A stretch of DNA of 64,000 bases from positions 4,030,001-4,094,000 of the forward strand of contig OZ244139.1 of the NCBI GenBank assembly GCA_965216205.1, given 5' to 3'. This document shows positions 49,015 to 58,146 of this stretch, one piece after another (positions within the stretch are counted from its first letter, which is position 1; each line of letters begins with the position of its first letter). The position numbers were made by a program, and so were the translations under genes. The notes below the pieces were generated by a model that made no database searches, was not told where the DNA came from, and was given only the letters and a program-made list of their open reading frames with translations. Source of the stretch: CADEDH01 sp965216205 (GTDB lineage Bacteria; Actinomycetota; Acidimicrobiia; Acidimicrobiales; SZUA-35).

Positions 49015-49815
49015 TCACGACAGCACCCCCAGTTCCTCCAGCAGGTCGACCACCTTGACCGCGGCGGCGTCGACCTCGCCGTTCCCTTCGCCCAGGATCT
49101 CGGTGCTCGACACCGTCTCCTCGGGCCGGTGCAGGCGGAGCGACCGCTGCCCGCCGGCCGGTGCCTCGCCGACGTCGGCCGTGCCCAGCTCGACCTTCTT
49201 CGATGCCAACCGGCCCTTCATCGTGGGATACCGGGGAAGGTTGATCCCCTCCTTGACCCCGAGCACGCAGGGGCGGGGCAGCCGGTAGACCTCGAACCCC
49301 GCGTCGACGGCCCGGCGGGCCACCACGGTGGCGTCGCCCTCCAGTTCGATGTTCTTGATGCCGTTCACGATCGGCCGGCCGAGGGAGCAGGCGACCCGGA
49401 TTCCCACCTGGAAGCCGCCGCTGTCGGCCGACTCGTTACCGAACAGGATCAGGTCGAACGGGCCCTCGGCGGCTTCCTGCTCCCGGATCGCGTCGGCGAG
49501 CGCCACCGCGGTCCGCTGGGGGTCCCAGGCCGAGGACCAGTCGGCCCCGTCGCCAGCGGGTACGAGCACGATCGAGTGGGCGCCGACGCTGGCGGCGTAG
49601 CGGAGTTGCTCCTCCGCCTCTGGCGGCCCGAGCGTGAGCACGGTGACCTGGCCGCCGTGGGCCTCGGCCAGCTGCACCGCCTCCTCCAGCGCGCACTCCT
49701 CGTGGGGGCTGGTGGTGAACCCGAGGTGGGCGGTGTCGACGGCCCGGCCGTCCGGCGTCACGTTGATCTTGGCCCCGGGGGCTGGCACCCGCTTGACGCA
49801 GACGAGGATTCTCAC
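49015..49815 (-). CDS. etfB: electron transfer flavoprotein, beta subunit
   Basis: A 266-residue EtfB/FixA protein starting at GTG ('VRILVCVKRVPAPGAKINV'). It shows 'SPHEECALEEAVQLAE', 'LILFGNESADSGGFQVGIRV' with the AMP/flavin contacts, and 'PRPCVLGVKEGINLPRYPTM', the conserved ETF-beta signature. It starts 14 bases after the dehydrogenase gene ends and precedes etfA. Confidence 0.93.
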   Translation of the reverse strand: MRILVCVKRVPAPGAKINVTPDGRAVDTAHLGFTTSPHEECALEEAVQLAEAHGGQVTVLTLGPPEAEEQLRYAASVGAHSIVLVPAGDGADWSSAWDPQRTAVALADAIREQEAAEGPFDLILFGNESADSGGFQVGIRVACSLGRPIVNGIKNIELEGDATVVARRAVDAGFEVYRLPRPCVLGVKEGINLPRYPTMKGRLASKKVELGTADVGEAPAGGQRSLRLHRPEETVSSTEILGEGNGEVDAAAVKVVDLLEELGVLS

Positions 49816-49829
49816 GGCCCGACCCCCGG

Positions 49830-52415
49830 TCAGCTCTCGCCCTTGAGGCGGGTGTCGTCGGGGTCGAACAACGGTTGCGACCCCGCCCGGGCGACCTTCA
49901 CCGGGAACAGCTCGTTCATGTACATGACCTGCAGGTCGTTGCCCTCCACCGCGTGCTCGGGTGGCAGGTAGGCGAGGAGCAGGTACTTCCCGACCGACGG
50001 GCCCATGCCGGCCGTCGTCACCCGGGAGACCCGGCCCTTGCGGTCGACGATCCGCTGGCCGTCGGTGGTGAGGATCGGCTCGTTGCCGCCCGTCATGTAG
50101 CGGGGGCGGCCGGAGGCGTCGGTGTGGTCCTCGACGGTGAGGGTGCACATGATGGCCGCCGGCTCCTCCTCGGCCCTGGCCGCGAGGTAGGGCTCCTTGC
50201 CGATGAAGTCGGCCGCCTTGACCTTCGGGCGGGCCAGCCCAGCCTCCACCGGGGTGTACTCGCTCTCCAGCTCGGCCCCCATCAGCCGGTAGCCCTTCTC
50301 GATGCGACCGGTGGTGCCGTACACGCCGATCCCGACCGGGACGAGGCCCCAACCGTTCGCCTCGTTCGTGCCGGCCTCCCAGAGGGCGTCCCAGAGGGCG
50401 GGCCCCGACTCCCAGTCGGTGTAGATCTCCCACCCGCTGTCGCCGACGTAGGAGATGCGGAACGCGGTGCAGTCGACCCCGCCGATCGTGAGCTGGGCGG
50501 TCGTGCCGTACGGGAACGCTTCCTGTGAGAGGTCGGCGTCGGTGAGCGACCCCACCAGCGCCGGGGCGTTCGGCCCCCACACGCCGAGGGTGCACAGCTC
50601 CCTGGTTTGGTCGGTGATCGTGACCGCGTCGTCGGCCGCTCCGTCGGGACGGTGACGGTTTATCCAGTACCAGTCCCGCCCGCCGTCGAACGCCCCGGTC
50701 ACCACCCGGAAGTGGTCGTCGGCGAGGCGCATGACGGTGAGGTCGGAGTGGAAGCCGCCGCCCTGGGTCAGGAACGGCGTGTACACCGCCCGTCCCACCG
50801 GCACGTCGAGCTGGTTGACGGCGAGGTGCTGCACGTGGTCGAGCGCACCCGGCCCCTCGACGTCGAAGATCTGGAACGCCGACAGGTCGACCATCCCCAC
50901 CCGTTCCCGCATGGCGAGGTGCTCGGCGTCCTGGATCGGCGACCACCACCGGTTGTCCCACTCCGCCGGCCGCTCCGACAGGCCGTAGTGGGCCACGAGG
51001 GGGGCGTTGTGCTCGTAGTGCTGGGGCCGCTCCCAGCCCCTGGCATCGTAGAAGACGGCCCCCAGGGCCTCCTCCCGCTCATAGAACGGACTGGTCAGCG
51101 CGCCGCGCTCGCTGGCCCACTGCTCCCGGGGGTGGACGATGCCGTAGGTCTTGTTGAAGTGCTCGGCGCAGCGGGCCTCGATGTGCGCCACGCTCCGCTC
51201 GTGGGGGTAGAGGCGGGCGATGTCGGACCCTTCGGGGTCGCAGAGATGGGGGTAGCCGTAGGTCATCCACTCGGCGACGAGCTGGGCGATCCCGGGACCC
51301 TCCTTCACCCACACCGCGGCGGCCGACCACAGGTTCCGCACCTCGGTCTCGCCGAGCACCGGCATGGCGTCGGGGGTGAGGGAGAGGAGCCCGTTGATCG
51401 CGTAGCGGATCTCGGCGTCGTCGAGGATCTCGCCCATCAGCTCCAGCGCCTGCTCGAGCTGGGGGTCGAAGTCCTCGTCGGTGAAGGGCAGCTCGGTGGG
51501 CGAGAGCGCCGCCTCCTCGTTGGAGGGGATGTCGTCGGGGCGGTGGAAGATCGGCCGGTGGGCATACGAGCCGACCTCCATCGAGCCGGAGCTCTGCCGC
51601 TCGTAGCAGAACGTGTCCATGTCGCGGACGATCGGATAGCCGATCTCGTTGCCCGTCTGCTGCAGCACGTCGATCGGCCCCACGTCCGCCATCTGGTGGA
51701 CCGCCGGGGTGAGCGGAATCGAGGCGCCGGCCATCTCGGCGATCCGGGGGCTCCACACCCCGCAGGCGATCGCCACGTGGGCACAGCCGATCCGGCCCCG
51801 ATCGGTGACGACACCGGTGACCGCACCGTCGACGACCTCGAGGTCGAGCACCTCGGTGTTGGCGAACACCTGCAGCACGCCCTTGTCCTGGGCCTTCTTG
51901 CGCATCACGGTGCCGGTCTCGAGGGAGTCGACCACCGACACCGACGGCGTGTAGAACCCGCCGAGGAGGATGTCGGCGTTGATGAACGGCACCTTCTCCT
52001 TGATCTGCTCGGGGGTGAGGAGCTCGGCCTCGACGCCCCAGCACGTCGCCGACGTCATCCGTCGGCGCAGCTCCTCCATCCGCTCCTCGGTCCGGGCGAC
52101 CTCGATACCCCCACAGGTGGTGTTCAGCCCGAGATCGGCGTACTGGCGCTGGCTCTCGAGGGTGAGGAACGCCATCTCCTTGTTGTGGTCCACCGGGAAG
52201 ATGAAGTTGGAGGCGTGCCCGGTGGAGCCGCCGGGGTTCGGAAGCGGGCCCTTGTCGACGAGCACGATGTCGGTCCAGCCGAGCTCGGCGAGGTGCCCGA
52301 CGAGGCAGTTGCCGACGATGCCGGCGCCGATGACGACGACCTCTGCGTGCTCGGGGACTGCGTTACCGCTCCCCTCCCCCGACTGGGCTCCCTCAGCTTG
52401 GCCAACGTCGCTCAT
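49830..52415 (-). CDS. dimethylglycine/sarcosine dehydrogenase-like flavoprotein (DAO + GCV_T)
   Basis: An 861-residue, two-part enzyme. Residues ~20-400 form a DAO-type FAD oxidoreductase domain: dinucleotide loop 'VIGAGIVGNCLVGHLAELG' and 'GGSTGHASNFIFPVDH', whose His is placed like the covalent-flavin His of DMGDH. The linking FAO_M region follows, and residues ~480-860 form an aminomethyltransferase (GCV_T) folate-binding domain ('MVDLSAFQIFDVEGPGALDH', 'RISYVGDSGWEIYTD', 'PVGIGVYGTTGRIEKGYRLM'). Such enzymes demethylate dimethylglycine or sarcosine and pass formaldehyde to tetrahydrofolate. The co-transcribed etfBA supplies the electron acceptor. The divergent promoter is shared with the MTHFR-like gene. 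Confidence 0.87.
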   Translation of the reverse strand: MSDVGQAEGAQSGEGSGNAVPEHAEVVVIGAGIVGNCLVGHLAELGWTDIVLVDKGPLPNPGGSTGHASNFIFPVDHNKEMAFLTLESQRQYADLGLNTTCGGIEVARTEERMEELRRRMTSATCWGVEAELLTPEQIKEKVPFINADILLGGFYTPSVSVVDSLETGTVMRKKAQDKGVLQVFANTEVLDLEVVDGAVTGVVTDRGRIGCAHVAIACGVWSPRIAEMAGASIPLTPAVHQMADVGPIDVLQQTGNEIGYPIVRDMDTFCYERQSSGSMEVGSYAHRPIFHRPDDIPSNEEAALSPTELPFTDEDFDPQLEQALELMGEILDDAEIRYAINGLLSLTPDAMPVLGETEVRNLWSAAAVWVKEGPGIAQLVAEWMTYGYPHLCDPEGSDIARLYPHERSVAHIEARCAEHFNKTYGIVHPREQWASERGALTSPFYEREEALGAVFYDARGWERPQHYEHNAPLVAHYGLSERPAEWDNRWWSPIQDAEHLAMRERVGMVDLSAFQIFDVEGPGALDHVQHLAVNQLDVPVGRAVYTPFLTQGGGFHSDLTVMRLADDHFRVVTGAFDGGRDWYWINRHRPDGAADDAVTITDQTRELCTLGVWGPNAPALVGSLTDADLSQEAFPYGTTAQLTIGGVDCTAFRISYVGDSGWEIYTDWESGPALWDALWEAGTNEANGWGLVPVGIGVYGTTGRIEKGYRLMGAELESEYTPVEAGLARPKVKAADFIGKEPYLAARAEEEPAAIMCTLTVEDHTDASGRPRYMTGGNEPILTTDGQRIVDRKGRVSRVTTAGMGPSVGKYLLLAYLPPEHAVEGNDLQVMYMNELFPVKVARAGSQPLFDPDDTRLKGES

Positions 52416-52464
52416 GACTACTCCTCGTCATCGGATCACGGTCCGGATCGGTTCGCTCCGCAGT

Positions 52465-52499
52465 GTTCTGTATGATGGAATCGTTCTGCATTGCGGAAC
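52465..52499. promoter_or_regulatory. tandem palindromic operator pair, divergent DMGDH/MTHFR promoter
   Basis: Two 17-bp imperfect palindromes lie 18 bp apart: GTTCTGTATGATGGAAT (52465-52481) and GTTCTGCATTGCGGAAC (52483-52499). The first contains a good -10 hexamer TATGAT (52471-52476) facing the MTHFR-like gene, so a bound protein would block RNA polymerase. The same arrangement with related sequences appears at 56328-56362. The symmetry and the GTTCnGCA half-sites resemble IclR-family operators (inference). Confidence 0.65.
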
Positions 52500-52567
52500 A
52501 AGCACGTCTGAGGCAGCGTATGACATTCCCGTCGTCAACTCAACGCCCGAACCAGGACACTACAACC

Positions 52568-53434
52568 ATGTCGAACCACCCTGATCCGATGACCGTCGGG
52601 CGCGACCGCCGGTTGGCCCTCATCGCCAACCTCAAGTACGAGCTGGTGCCGATGGCGAGCCTCGAACGGGCCATCGCCGACCTGCCGGCGGCATCGACCG
52701 TGTCGGTCACCTGCTCGCCGGTCAAGGGCATAGCCGCCACGATGGAGGTGACCGACCGGCTCCGCTCCCTCGGCCACACCGCGATCCCCCACATCTCGGC
52801 CCGCATGATCGAGAGCCCGGCGCACCTTCGCCGCATCGCGGCATGGCTCGCGGACGAGGACGTGCGCCACGCATTCGTGGTCGGCGGCGACGCCGATCAG
52901 CCGCACGGGCCCTACTCGGACGCCGGCCACGCGCTGGAGGAGTTGCTGGCGGCCCGACCAGGACTCGACTCGGTCGGTGTCACGGCCTACCCGGACGGCC
53001 ATCCCGCGATCGACCCCGGGCTCCTCCGCGCTGCGCTCCACCACAAGCAGCAGCTGCTGGCCGACGCCGGCGTCGCCGGCTACGCGAGCACCCAGATGTG
53101 CTTCGACGCCGCCCGCATCCAGCGATGGCTGACCGATGAGCGCTCGGCGGGCTTGACGCTGCCGATCCATCTCGGGGTCGCTGGCGCGGTCGACCGGGCG
53201 AAGCTGATGACCACCGGGGTGCGCCTCGGGGTGGGCGCGTCGCTGCGCTACCTCAAGAAGAACCGTCGGGCGATCGGCCACCTGTTGACGTCGTCGAACT
53301 ACGACGCCAGCTCGATCCTCGAGCCGCTCGAGCCGTCGCTGGTCCCCCTCGGCATCGAGGGACTCCACTGCTTCACCTTCAATCAGGTCGGCCCGACGTC
53401 GGACTGGCGGCAGGCGGTGCTCACCGGGCGATGA
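52568..53434 (+). CDS. methylenetetrahydrofolate reductase-like protein
   Basis: A 288-residue TIM-barrel protein of the MTHFR superfamily. Visible landmarks include 'STVSVTCSPVKGIAATMEV', 'LGHTAIPHISARMIESPAHL', 'HAFVVGGDADQPHGPYSDAG' (barrel loop near the FAD) and 'VGVTAYPDGHPAIDP' (core A-Y-P-x-G-H-P). It is divergent from MetF. The likely role is interconversion of 5-methyl- and 5,10-methylene-tetrahydrofolate, here probably oxidising the methyl-THF made by the downstream corrinoid system (inference). Earlier ATGs would put the operator inside the gene. Its stop overlaps the MFS start by 4 bases. Confidence 0.82.
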   Translation: MSNHPDPMTVGRDRRLALIANLKYELVPMASLERAIADLPAASTVSVTCSPVKGIAATMEVTDRLRSLGHTAIPHISARMIESPAHLRRIAAWLADEDVRHAFVVGGDADQPHGPYSDAGHALEELLAARPGLDSVGVTAYPDGHPAIDPGLLRAALHHKQQLLADAGVAGYASTQMCFDAARIQRWLTDERSAGLTLPIHLGVAGAVDRAKLMTTGVRLGVGASLRYLKKNRRAIGHLLTSSNYDASSILEPLEPSLVPLGIEGLHCFTFNQVGPTSDWRQAVLTGR

Positions 53435-54756
53435 GCCGGGTGAGCACCTCGCCGATGGCGGGGCCGGGTGTCTCGGTCGCGCCGTCGGGCAGCCGGAGCA
53501 CCGAGATCAGCACCGCGGCGGCGACGTGGGCGCTGTTCGTCGGCATCGGGCTGCTCATGCTCGGCAACGGGCTCCAGGGCTCACTGGTCGGCATTCGCTC
53601 CCAGACCGAGGGCTTCTCCACGATCACCACGGGTGTCGTGATGGCCGCATACTTCGCCGGCTTCCTCCTCGGCGGGCGGACGGTGATGGGGTTCATCGCC
53701 TCGGTCGGTCACATCAGGGTCTTCGCCGCCCTGGCGTCGCTCACGTCGACCGCCGTGCTGGTCTACTCGCTGGTGGTCATTCCGGGGGCGTGGGTGGCGA
53801 TGCGGTTCGTGACCGGGTTCTGCATGGCCGGGCTCTACGTGGTCGCCGAGTCGTGGATCAACGATCTCGCCACCAACCGCACCCGCGGTCGGCTCCTGGC
53901 GATCTACATGGTGGCGAGCATGGGCGGCATCGCCAGCGGCCAGTTCCTCCTCAACCTGGCCGACCCCAGCAGCTTCGAGCTCTTCGTGATCGCCTCACTG
54001 CTGGTGTCGCTGGCGCTGATCCCCATCTCGCTGTCGGCCACCAGCTCGCCCCCCACCCGCATCCCGACCCCGATGCCGTTGCGGGAGTTGTTCCGCATCG
54101 TGCCGACCGGGCTCGTCGTCTCGTTCCTCGTCGGGATGGCCCACGGGGCGCTGATCGGCATGGGCGCGGTCTACGCCACGCGGGCGGGGCTCCGACCGTC
54201 CCAGGTCGCGCTGTTCATGGGGGCACCGATGGTCGGCGGGGTCGTGCTGCAGGTGCCGATCGGCTGGTTGTCCGACCAGGTTCCCCGCCGGGGCGTGATG
54301 TTCGGCGTCGCCGTCGTGGCCGCCGGCTGCGGGGCCGGACTGATGTTCGCCGAGCCCGGCTCGATCACGAGTTACGTCCTGATGTTCCTCCTCGGCGGCG
54401 CGAGCTTCCCGCTGTACTCGTTGGCGATCGCCCACACCAACGACTGGATCGATGCGGAGCAGATCATGGGCGCGGCGACGGTGCTGGTCACCACGAACGG
54501 GGTCGGTGCGATCCTCGGCCCGGCGCTGGCGGCCGGTCTTCTCCTCGCGCTCGGAACCGACGCCTATGCGTTGTCGTTGGTCGCCACCCACGGAACGATC
54601 GCCCTCTACCTGGCGATCCGGCTGCTGACCCGGGACGGAATCCCACTGTCGGACCAGTCCCCGTTCCGGCCGTTCCCCGCCCGGGCGTCGGCTGCGGCCT
54701 ACGGGCTCCTCGTCCGGCGCCGGGCGGCACCGGGCTCCCGGTCGACCCGCCGGTGA
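53431..54756 (+). CDS. MFS transporter, candidate methylated-amine carrier
   Basis: A 441-residue MFS protein with 12 hydrophobic helices, of the YcaD/UMF-like branch. It has 'AAYFAGFLLGGRTVMGFIAS' in place of a classical motif A, 'RFVTGFCMAGLYVVAESWIN' with an intramembrane Glu, and 'QVPIGWLSDQVPRRGVMFG', the motif A repeat of the second half. It is translationally coupled to the MTHFR-like gene (ATGA overlap). Regulation with the demethylation genes suggests it carries the methylated substrate or a product, but this is inference. Confidence 0.82.
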   Translation: MSRVSTSPMAGPGVSVAPSGSRSTEISTAAATWALFVGIGLLMLGNGLQGSLVGIRSQTEGFSTITTGVVMAAYFAGFLLGGRTVMGFIASVGHIRVFAALASLTSTAVLVYSLVVIPGAWVAMRFVTGFCMAGLYVVAESWINDLATNRTRGRLLAIYMVASMGGIASGQFLLNLADPSSFELFVIASLLVSLALIPISLSATSSPPTRIPTPMPLRELFRIVPTGLVVSFLVGMAHGALIGMGAVYATRAGLRPSQVALFMGAPMVGGVVLQVPIGWLSDQVPRRGVMFGVAVVAAGCGAGLMFAEPGSITSYVLMFLLGGASFPLYSLAIAHTNDWIDAEQIMGAATVLVTTNGVGAILGPALAAGLLLALGTDAYALSLVATHGTIALYLAIRLLTRDGIPLSDQSPFRPFPARASAAAYGLLVRRRAAPGSRSTRR

Positions 54757-54790
54757 GCGGACGCGGCTGGCCGTGTAGCTGTCGGTCCCG

Positions 54791-55888
54791 TCAGCTCTGG
54801 GGGTTCTGGACCATCTCCTCGGCGGTGGCGGGCTGGCGGAGCGGCGCGAGCGACACCTCGGGCCGATCGCCGGGAGCGACGGTCTCCCCCTGCCGGACCC
54901 AGATCGTCCGTTGGGGAAACGGGATCTCGATCCCGGCCTCGTCGAGGGCCTCCTTGATGCGGAGGCGGAGCTCGCGGGCGACCGCCCACTGCTCGGCCGG
55001 GTCGGTCTTCACCACGAGCCGGATCGTGATGCCGTCGGCCCCCAACCGCTCGATGCCCCACACCTCGGGCGGGTCGATGATGTCGCCACCGTCGAACTCG
55101 CTGTCCCGCCAGAGCTCGTCGGCCACCCGCTGGATCACCCCCTCGGCTCGCCGCAGATCGGTGTCGTAGGCCACGTCGACGTCGAGGACGGCACGCGACC
55201 AGAGCTGCGACTTGTTCACCACCCGACGCACCTCGGAGTTCGGCACGTGCCACACCGCGCCGTTGACGTCGCGCAGGGTGGTGACCCGCAGCGTGACCTT
55301 CTCCACCGTCCCGGTCACCTCGCCGAGATCGACGACGTCGCCGACACCGAACTGGTCCTCCACCAGCATGAAGATCCCAGCGAGGAAGTCGGCGACGATC
55401 GACTGCGCGCCGAACGCCAGCATGATGCCCACGACCCCGGCCCCGGCCAGGAGCGGCGCGAGCGACAGGCCGAACTGGTCGAGCATGAGGAGACCGACCG
55501 CCGTCCACACGAGGATCGACACCGCAGAGCTGAGGACCGACGTGATCGTCTTGGTCCGGAGCTGAGCCCGCCCGTTGGGCAGCGGGAGGGCCTCGCCGAC
55601 CTTCCGCCGCCGCTCGGCCTTGAGCGCCTCGCGCTCGCTCCGGGCGGCCAGCCGATCGCCGAACTTCCGGATCGAGCGCTGCAGGAACCACCGCACGATC
55701 CATCCTGCGAGGACGATCAGGACGATCCGGAGCGGGCGATCGACCGCCCAGTCGGCGATCGACGCCAGGGTCTCGTTGCCCCAGCGCTGCTCGGCCACCC
55801 ACCGGCACAGCTCCCTCGGTTCCTCACCGCAGGCTTCGTCGACGTCCACCTGTGCGAACACGAGGATCCACGATAGGGCCCGGGACAA
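54791..55888 (-). CDS. MscS-family mechanosensitive channel
   Basis: A 365-residue protein with three to four N-terminal membrane helices and the pore-lining TM3 region 'LLAGAGVVGIMLAFGAQSIV' (~residues 148-167, G/A-rich as in MscS). The conserved beta-domain 'DFLAGIFMLVEDQFGVGDVV' leads to 'VEKVTLRVTTLRDVNGAVWHVPNSEV'. It opens under membrane tension to release solutes after osmotic downshock. Placement between genes for betaine-type osmolyte use may be coincidental. Confidence 0.93.
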   Translation of the reverse strand: MSRALSWILVFAQVDVDEACGEEPRELCRWVAEQRWGNETLASIADWAVDRPLRIVLIVLAGWIVRWFLQRSIRKFGDRLAARSEREALKAERRRKVGEALPLPNGRAQLRTKTITSVLSSAVSILVWTAVGLLMLDQFGLSLAPLLAGAGVVGIMLAFGAQSIVADFLAGIFMLVEDQFGVGDVVDLGEVTGTVEKVTLRVTTLRDVNGAVWHVPNSEVRRVVNKSQLWSRAVLDVDVAYDTDLRRAEGVIQRVADELWRDSEFDGGDIIDPPEVWGIERLGADGITIRLVVKTDPAEQWAVARELRLRIKEALDEAGIEIPFPQRTIWVRQGETVAPGDRPEVSLAPLRQPATAEEMVQNPQS

Positions 55889-55902
55889 CCGCTACGACCG
55901 GG

Positions 55903-56274
55903 TCAGGGACCGCCGTCGTCGAGCGCCGCCAGCCTGGCCCGACGGACCGACGCGGTCTCGCCGAGGTCGTCCACCTCCACATCGACGACCCGAAGGGCGA
56001 CGCCGACCATCGCCAGCTCGGCGGTGATCGCGAGGAGGTCGGTCCCCGACGAGCCGTCGTCGAGGAGGACGAGCCGCACCTCGCCCACCGCGCGACCGAC
56101 CCGCTCACCGCCGAGCCGGATCGCCTGGTGGAGCCGCTGCACGAGATCCAGCGGGCGACCGGCATCGCTCGCCAACTCGAGCTCGGCCACGACCACCCGG
56201 TCGACAGCCACGACAGCTCCCGTGCCGAGCGGCAGCCCGTCGACGCCAACGACGCAACCCGGTTCGCCTGCCAT
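55903..56274 (-). CDS. hypothetical protein
   Basis: A 123-residue protein of unknown function. The start shown (MAGEPGCVVGVDGLPLGTG) is one option; an earlier ATG at 56364 would run through the operator of the divergent corrinoid operon. The sequence alternates Val-rich strands (AVVAVDRVVVAELEL, VRLVLLDDG, VALRVVDVEVDD) with helices. This is compatible with an alpha/beta RNase H-like or Rossmann-like fold, but no catalytic motif is clear. It ends 14 bases before the mscS-like gene and may be co-transcribed with it. Confidence 0.5.
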   Translation of the reverse strand: MAGEPGCVVGVDGLPLGTGAVVAVDRVVVAELELASDAGRPLDLVQRLHQAIRLGGERVGRAVGEVRLVLLDDGSSGTDLLAITAELAMVGVALRVVDVEVDDLGETASVRRARLAALDDGGP

Positions 56275-56327
56275 GGAATGCTCAACGGTCGAAACCGGTC
56301 TCGACCTGAGCCCTTCCCGCCGGAATA

Positions 56328-56362
56328 CTTCCATGATACGGTACGGTTCCGCATCGTGGCAC
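56328..56362. promoter_or_regulatory. tandem palindromic operator pair, corrinoid operon promoter
   Basis: CTTCCATGATACGGTAC (56328-56344) and GTTCCGCATCGTGGCAC (56346-56362) are 18 bp apart, exactly as at 52465-52499. The first matches the reverse complement of the 52465 site at 13 of 17 bases. The second shares GTTCnGCA and the G-x-A-C end with the 52483 site. The pair lies 34 bases upstream of the corrinoid-protein ATG and overlaps its probable promoter. Confidence 0.65.
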
Positions 56363-56396
56363 AACGACGAGCACTTTCGTTGGGGGTGGAGAACAC

Positions 56397-57101
<705 letters not shown>

Positions 57102-57106
57102 CAGCC

Positions 57107-57745
57107 ATGGCCCTGGCGCCGCCCCGAACCTTGATCCTGGCGTGTGGCGCACTGGCCGGTGAGCTCCGCGCCATCCTCGCCGCCGTCGACGCCAGCGACA
57201 CGGTGGCCATCGAGTGCCTGCCCGGCCAGCTCCACAACCGCCCCGACCTTATCCCCGAGGCGATCGAGCGACGGCTCGACGAGGTGCAGGACCGGTTCGA
57301 CACGATCCTCCTCGGCTATGCCGACTGCGGCACGGGCGGCCGGATCGACGAGCTCTGCGCCCGGCGGGGGGTCGAGCGGCTACCCGGTCCGCACTGCTAC
57401 GCGTTCTACGCCGGGCAGGACGCCTTCGCCGCGCTCCACGACCAGGAGCCCGGCACCCTCTACCTGACCGACTACCTGGCCAAGCACTTCGAGCCGCTCG
57501 TGTGGCGGTCCCTCGGCCTCGACCGCCACCCGGAGCTGCGCGACCTCTACTTCGCCAACTACCGCCGGGTGGTGCACCTCGCCCAGTCCGACGATGCAGC
57601 CATCCGGGCCAGAGCGGAGGCGGCCGCCGAGCGGTTGGCGCTCTCGTTCGAGCATCGCCCGACGGGCTACGGCGAGCTCGGCGAGGCGGTGGTGACGTTG
57701 ACCGACCGGGCGCGCCAGCCGGCGGTCGAGCGAGCGGCACGATGA
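57107..57745 (+). CDS. DUF1638 protein
   Basis: A 212-residue protein of the DUF1638 family: 'TLILACGALAGELRAIL', 'ECLPGQLHNRPDLIPEAIE' (core LPxxLHNRPxxIP), 'ILLGYADCGTGGRIDEL' and 'GPHCYAFYAGQDAFA'. The conserved Cys and His residues (C in ACGAL, H in LHN, C in ADCGTGG, H/C in PHCYAF) suggest a metal or corrinoid site. Function is not established. It lies 5 bases downstream of the corrinoid-protein gene and is coupled to the next gene by an ATGA overlap, so it very likely serves the demethylation system. Confidence 0.85.
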   Translation: MALAPPRTLILACGALAGELRAILAAVDASDTVAIECLPGQLHNRPDLIPEAIERRLDEVQDRFDTILLGYADCGTGGRIDELCARRGVERLPGPHCYAFYAGQDAFAALHDQEPGTLYLTDYLAKHFEPLVWRSLGLDRHPELRDLYFANYRRVVHLAQSDDAAIRARAEAAAERLALSFEHRPTGYGELGEAVVTLTDRARQPAVERAAR

Positions 57746-58146
57746 GCCGGCGGCGCGGCGGCGTGAACTCGGTGGTGGTCATCTACTGGCGCGACATCCC
57801 GGCCCACGTCGCCGCTGGCGACCGGGAGAACGGCGAGAAGGTCCTGCTCGACGCCCGCTTCCAGCACGCGATCGACCGGGCAGCCGCCGTGGCCGGCAAG
57901 ACCGACACCAGCAGCTACGTGGCCGAGTGGCGGCGGGTGACCACACCGCTCTCGGGTGATCCAGCGGCGGCGGCCGCGACCCGGGCAGCCGAGCTCGACG
58001 CGTCCTATCCCCCGGCGAGGCTCGAGCGGCTCGTGCGCGCCGGTGGCGTCGCCGGCGACGACGAGCTCGCCGAGCCCGTCGACAACCCCCAGCAGTCACC
58101 GATCGGCGCAGCGAGCGCCGACGACCCGAAAGGCGTCACGCCATGA
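57742..58146 (+). CDS. small 'virulence factor' family protein in the corrinoid operon
   Basis: A 134-residue protein with the short domain misleadingly named 'virulence factor': 'VVVIYWRDIPAHVAAGD' followed by 'LLDARFQHAIDRAAAVAGK' and 'SSYVAEWRRVT'. The second half is polar and Ala-rich. It has no signal peptide. It overlaps both neighbours by 4 bases (ATGA), so its level is tied to that of DUF1638 and the methyltransferase. Nothing suggests pathogenesis; a chaperone-like or assembly role for the corrinoid system is plausible but unproven. Confidence 0.75.
   Translation: MSRRRGGVNSVVVIYWRDIPAHVAAGDRENGEKVLLDARFQHAIDRAAAVAGKTDTSSYVAEWRRVTTPLSGDPAAAAATRAAELDASYPPARLERLVRAGGVAGDDELAEPVDNPQQSPIGAASADDPKGVTP

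Noticed and set aside
52463..52567. Earlier ATG starts for the MTHFR-like gene
   Set aside because: They would place the palindromic operator and -10 element inside the coding region, and the added residues do not resemble the family.
57742..58146. A virulence determinant
   Set aside because: The domain name is historical. Operon position and lack of export signals tie it to corrinoid methyl transfer, not to pathogenesis.
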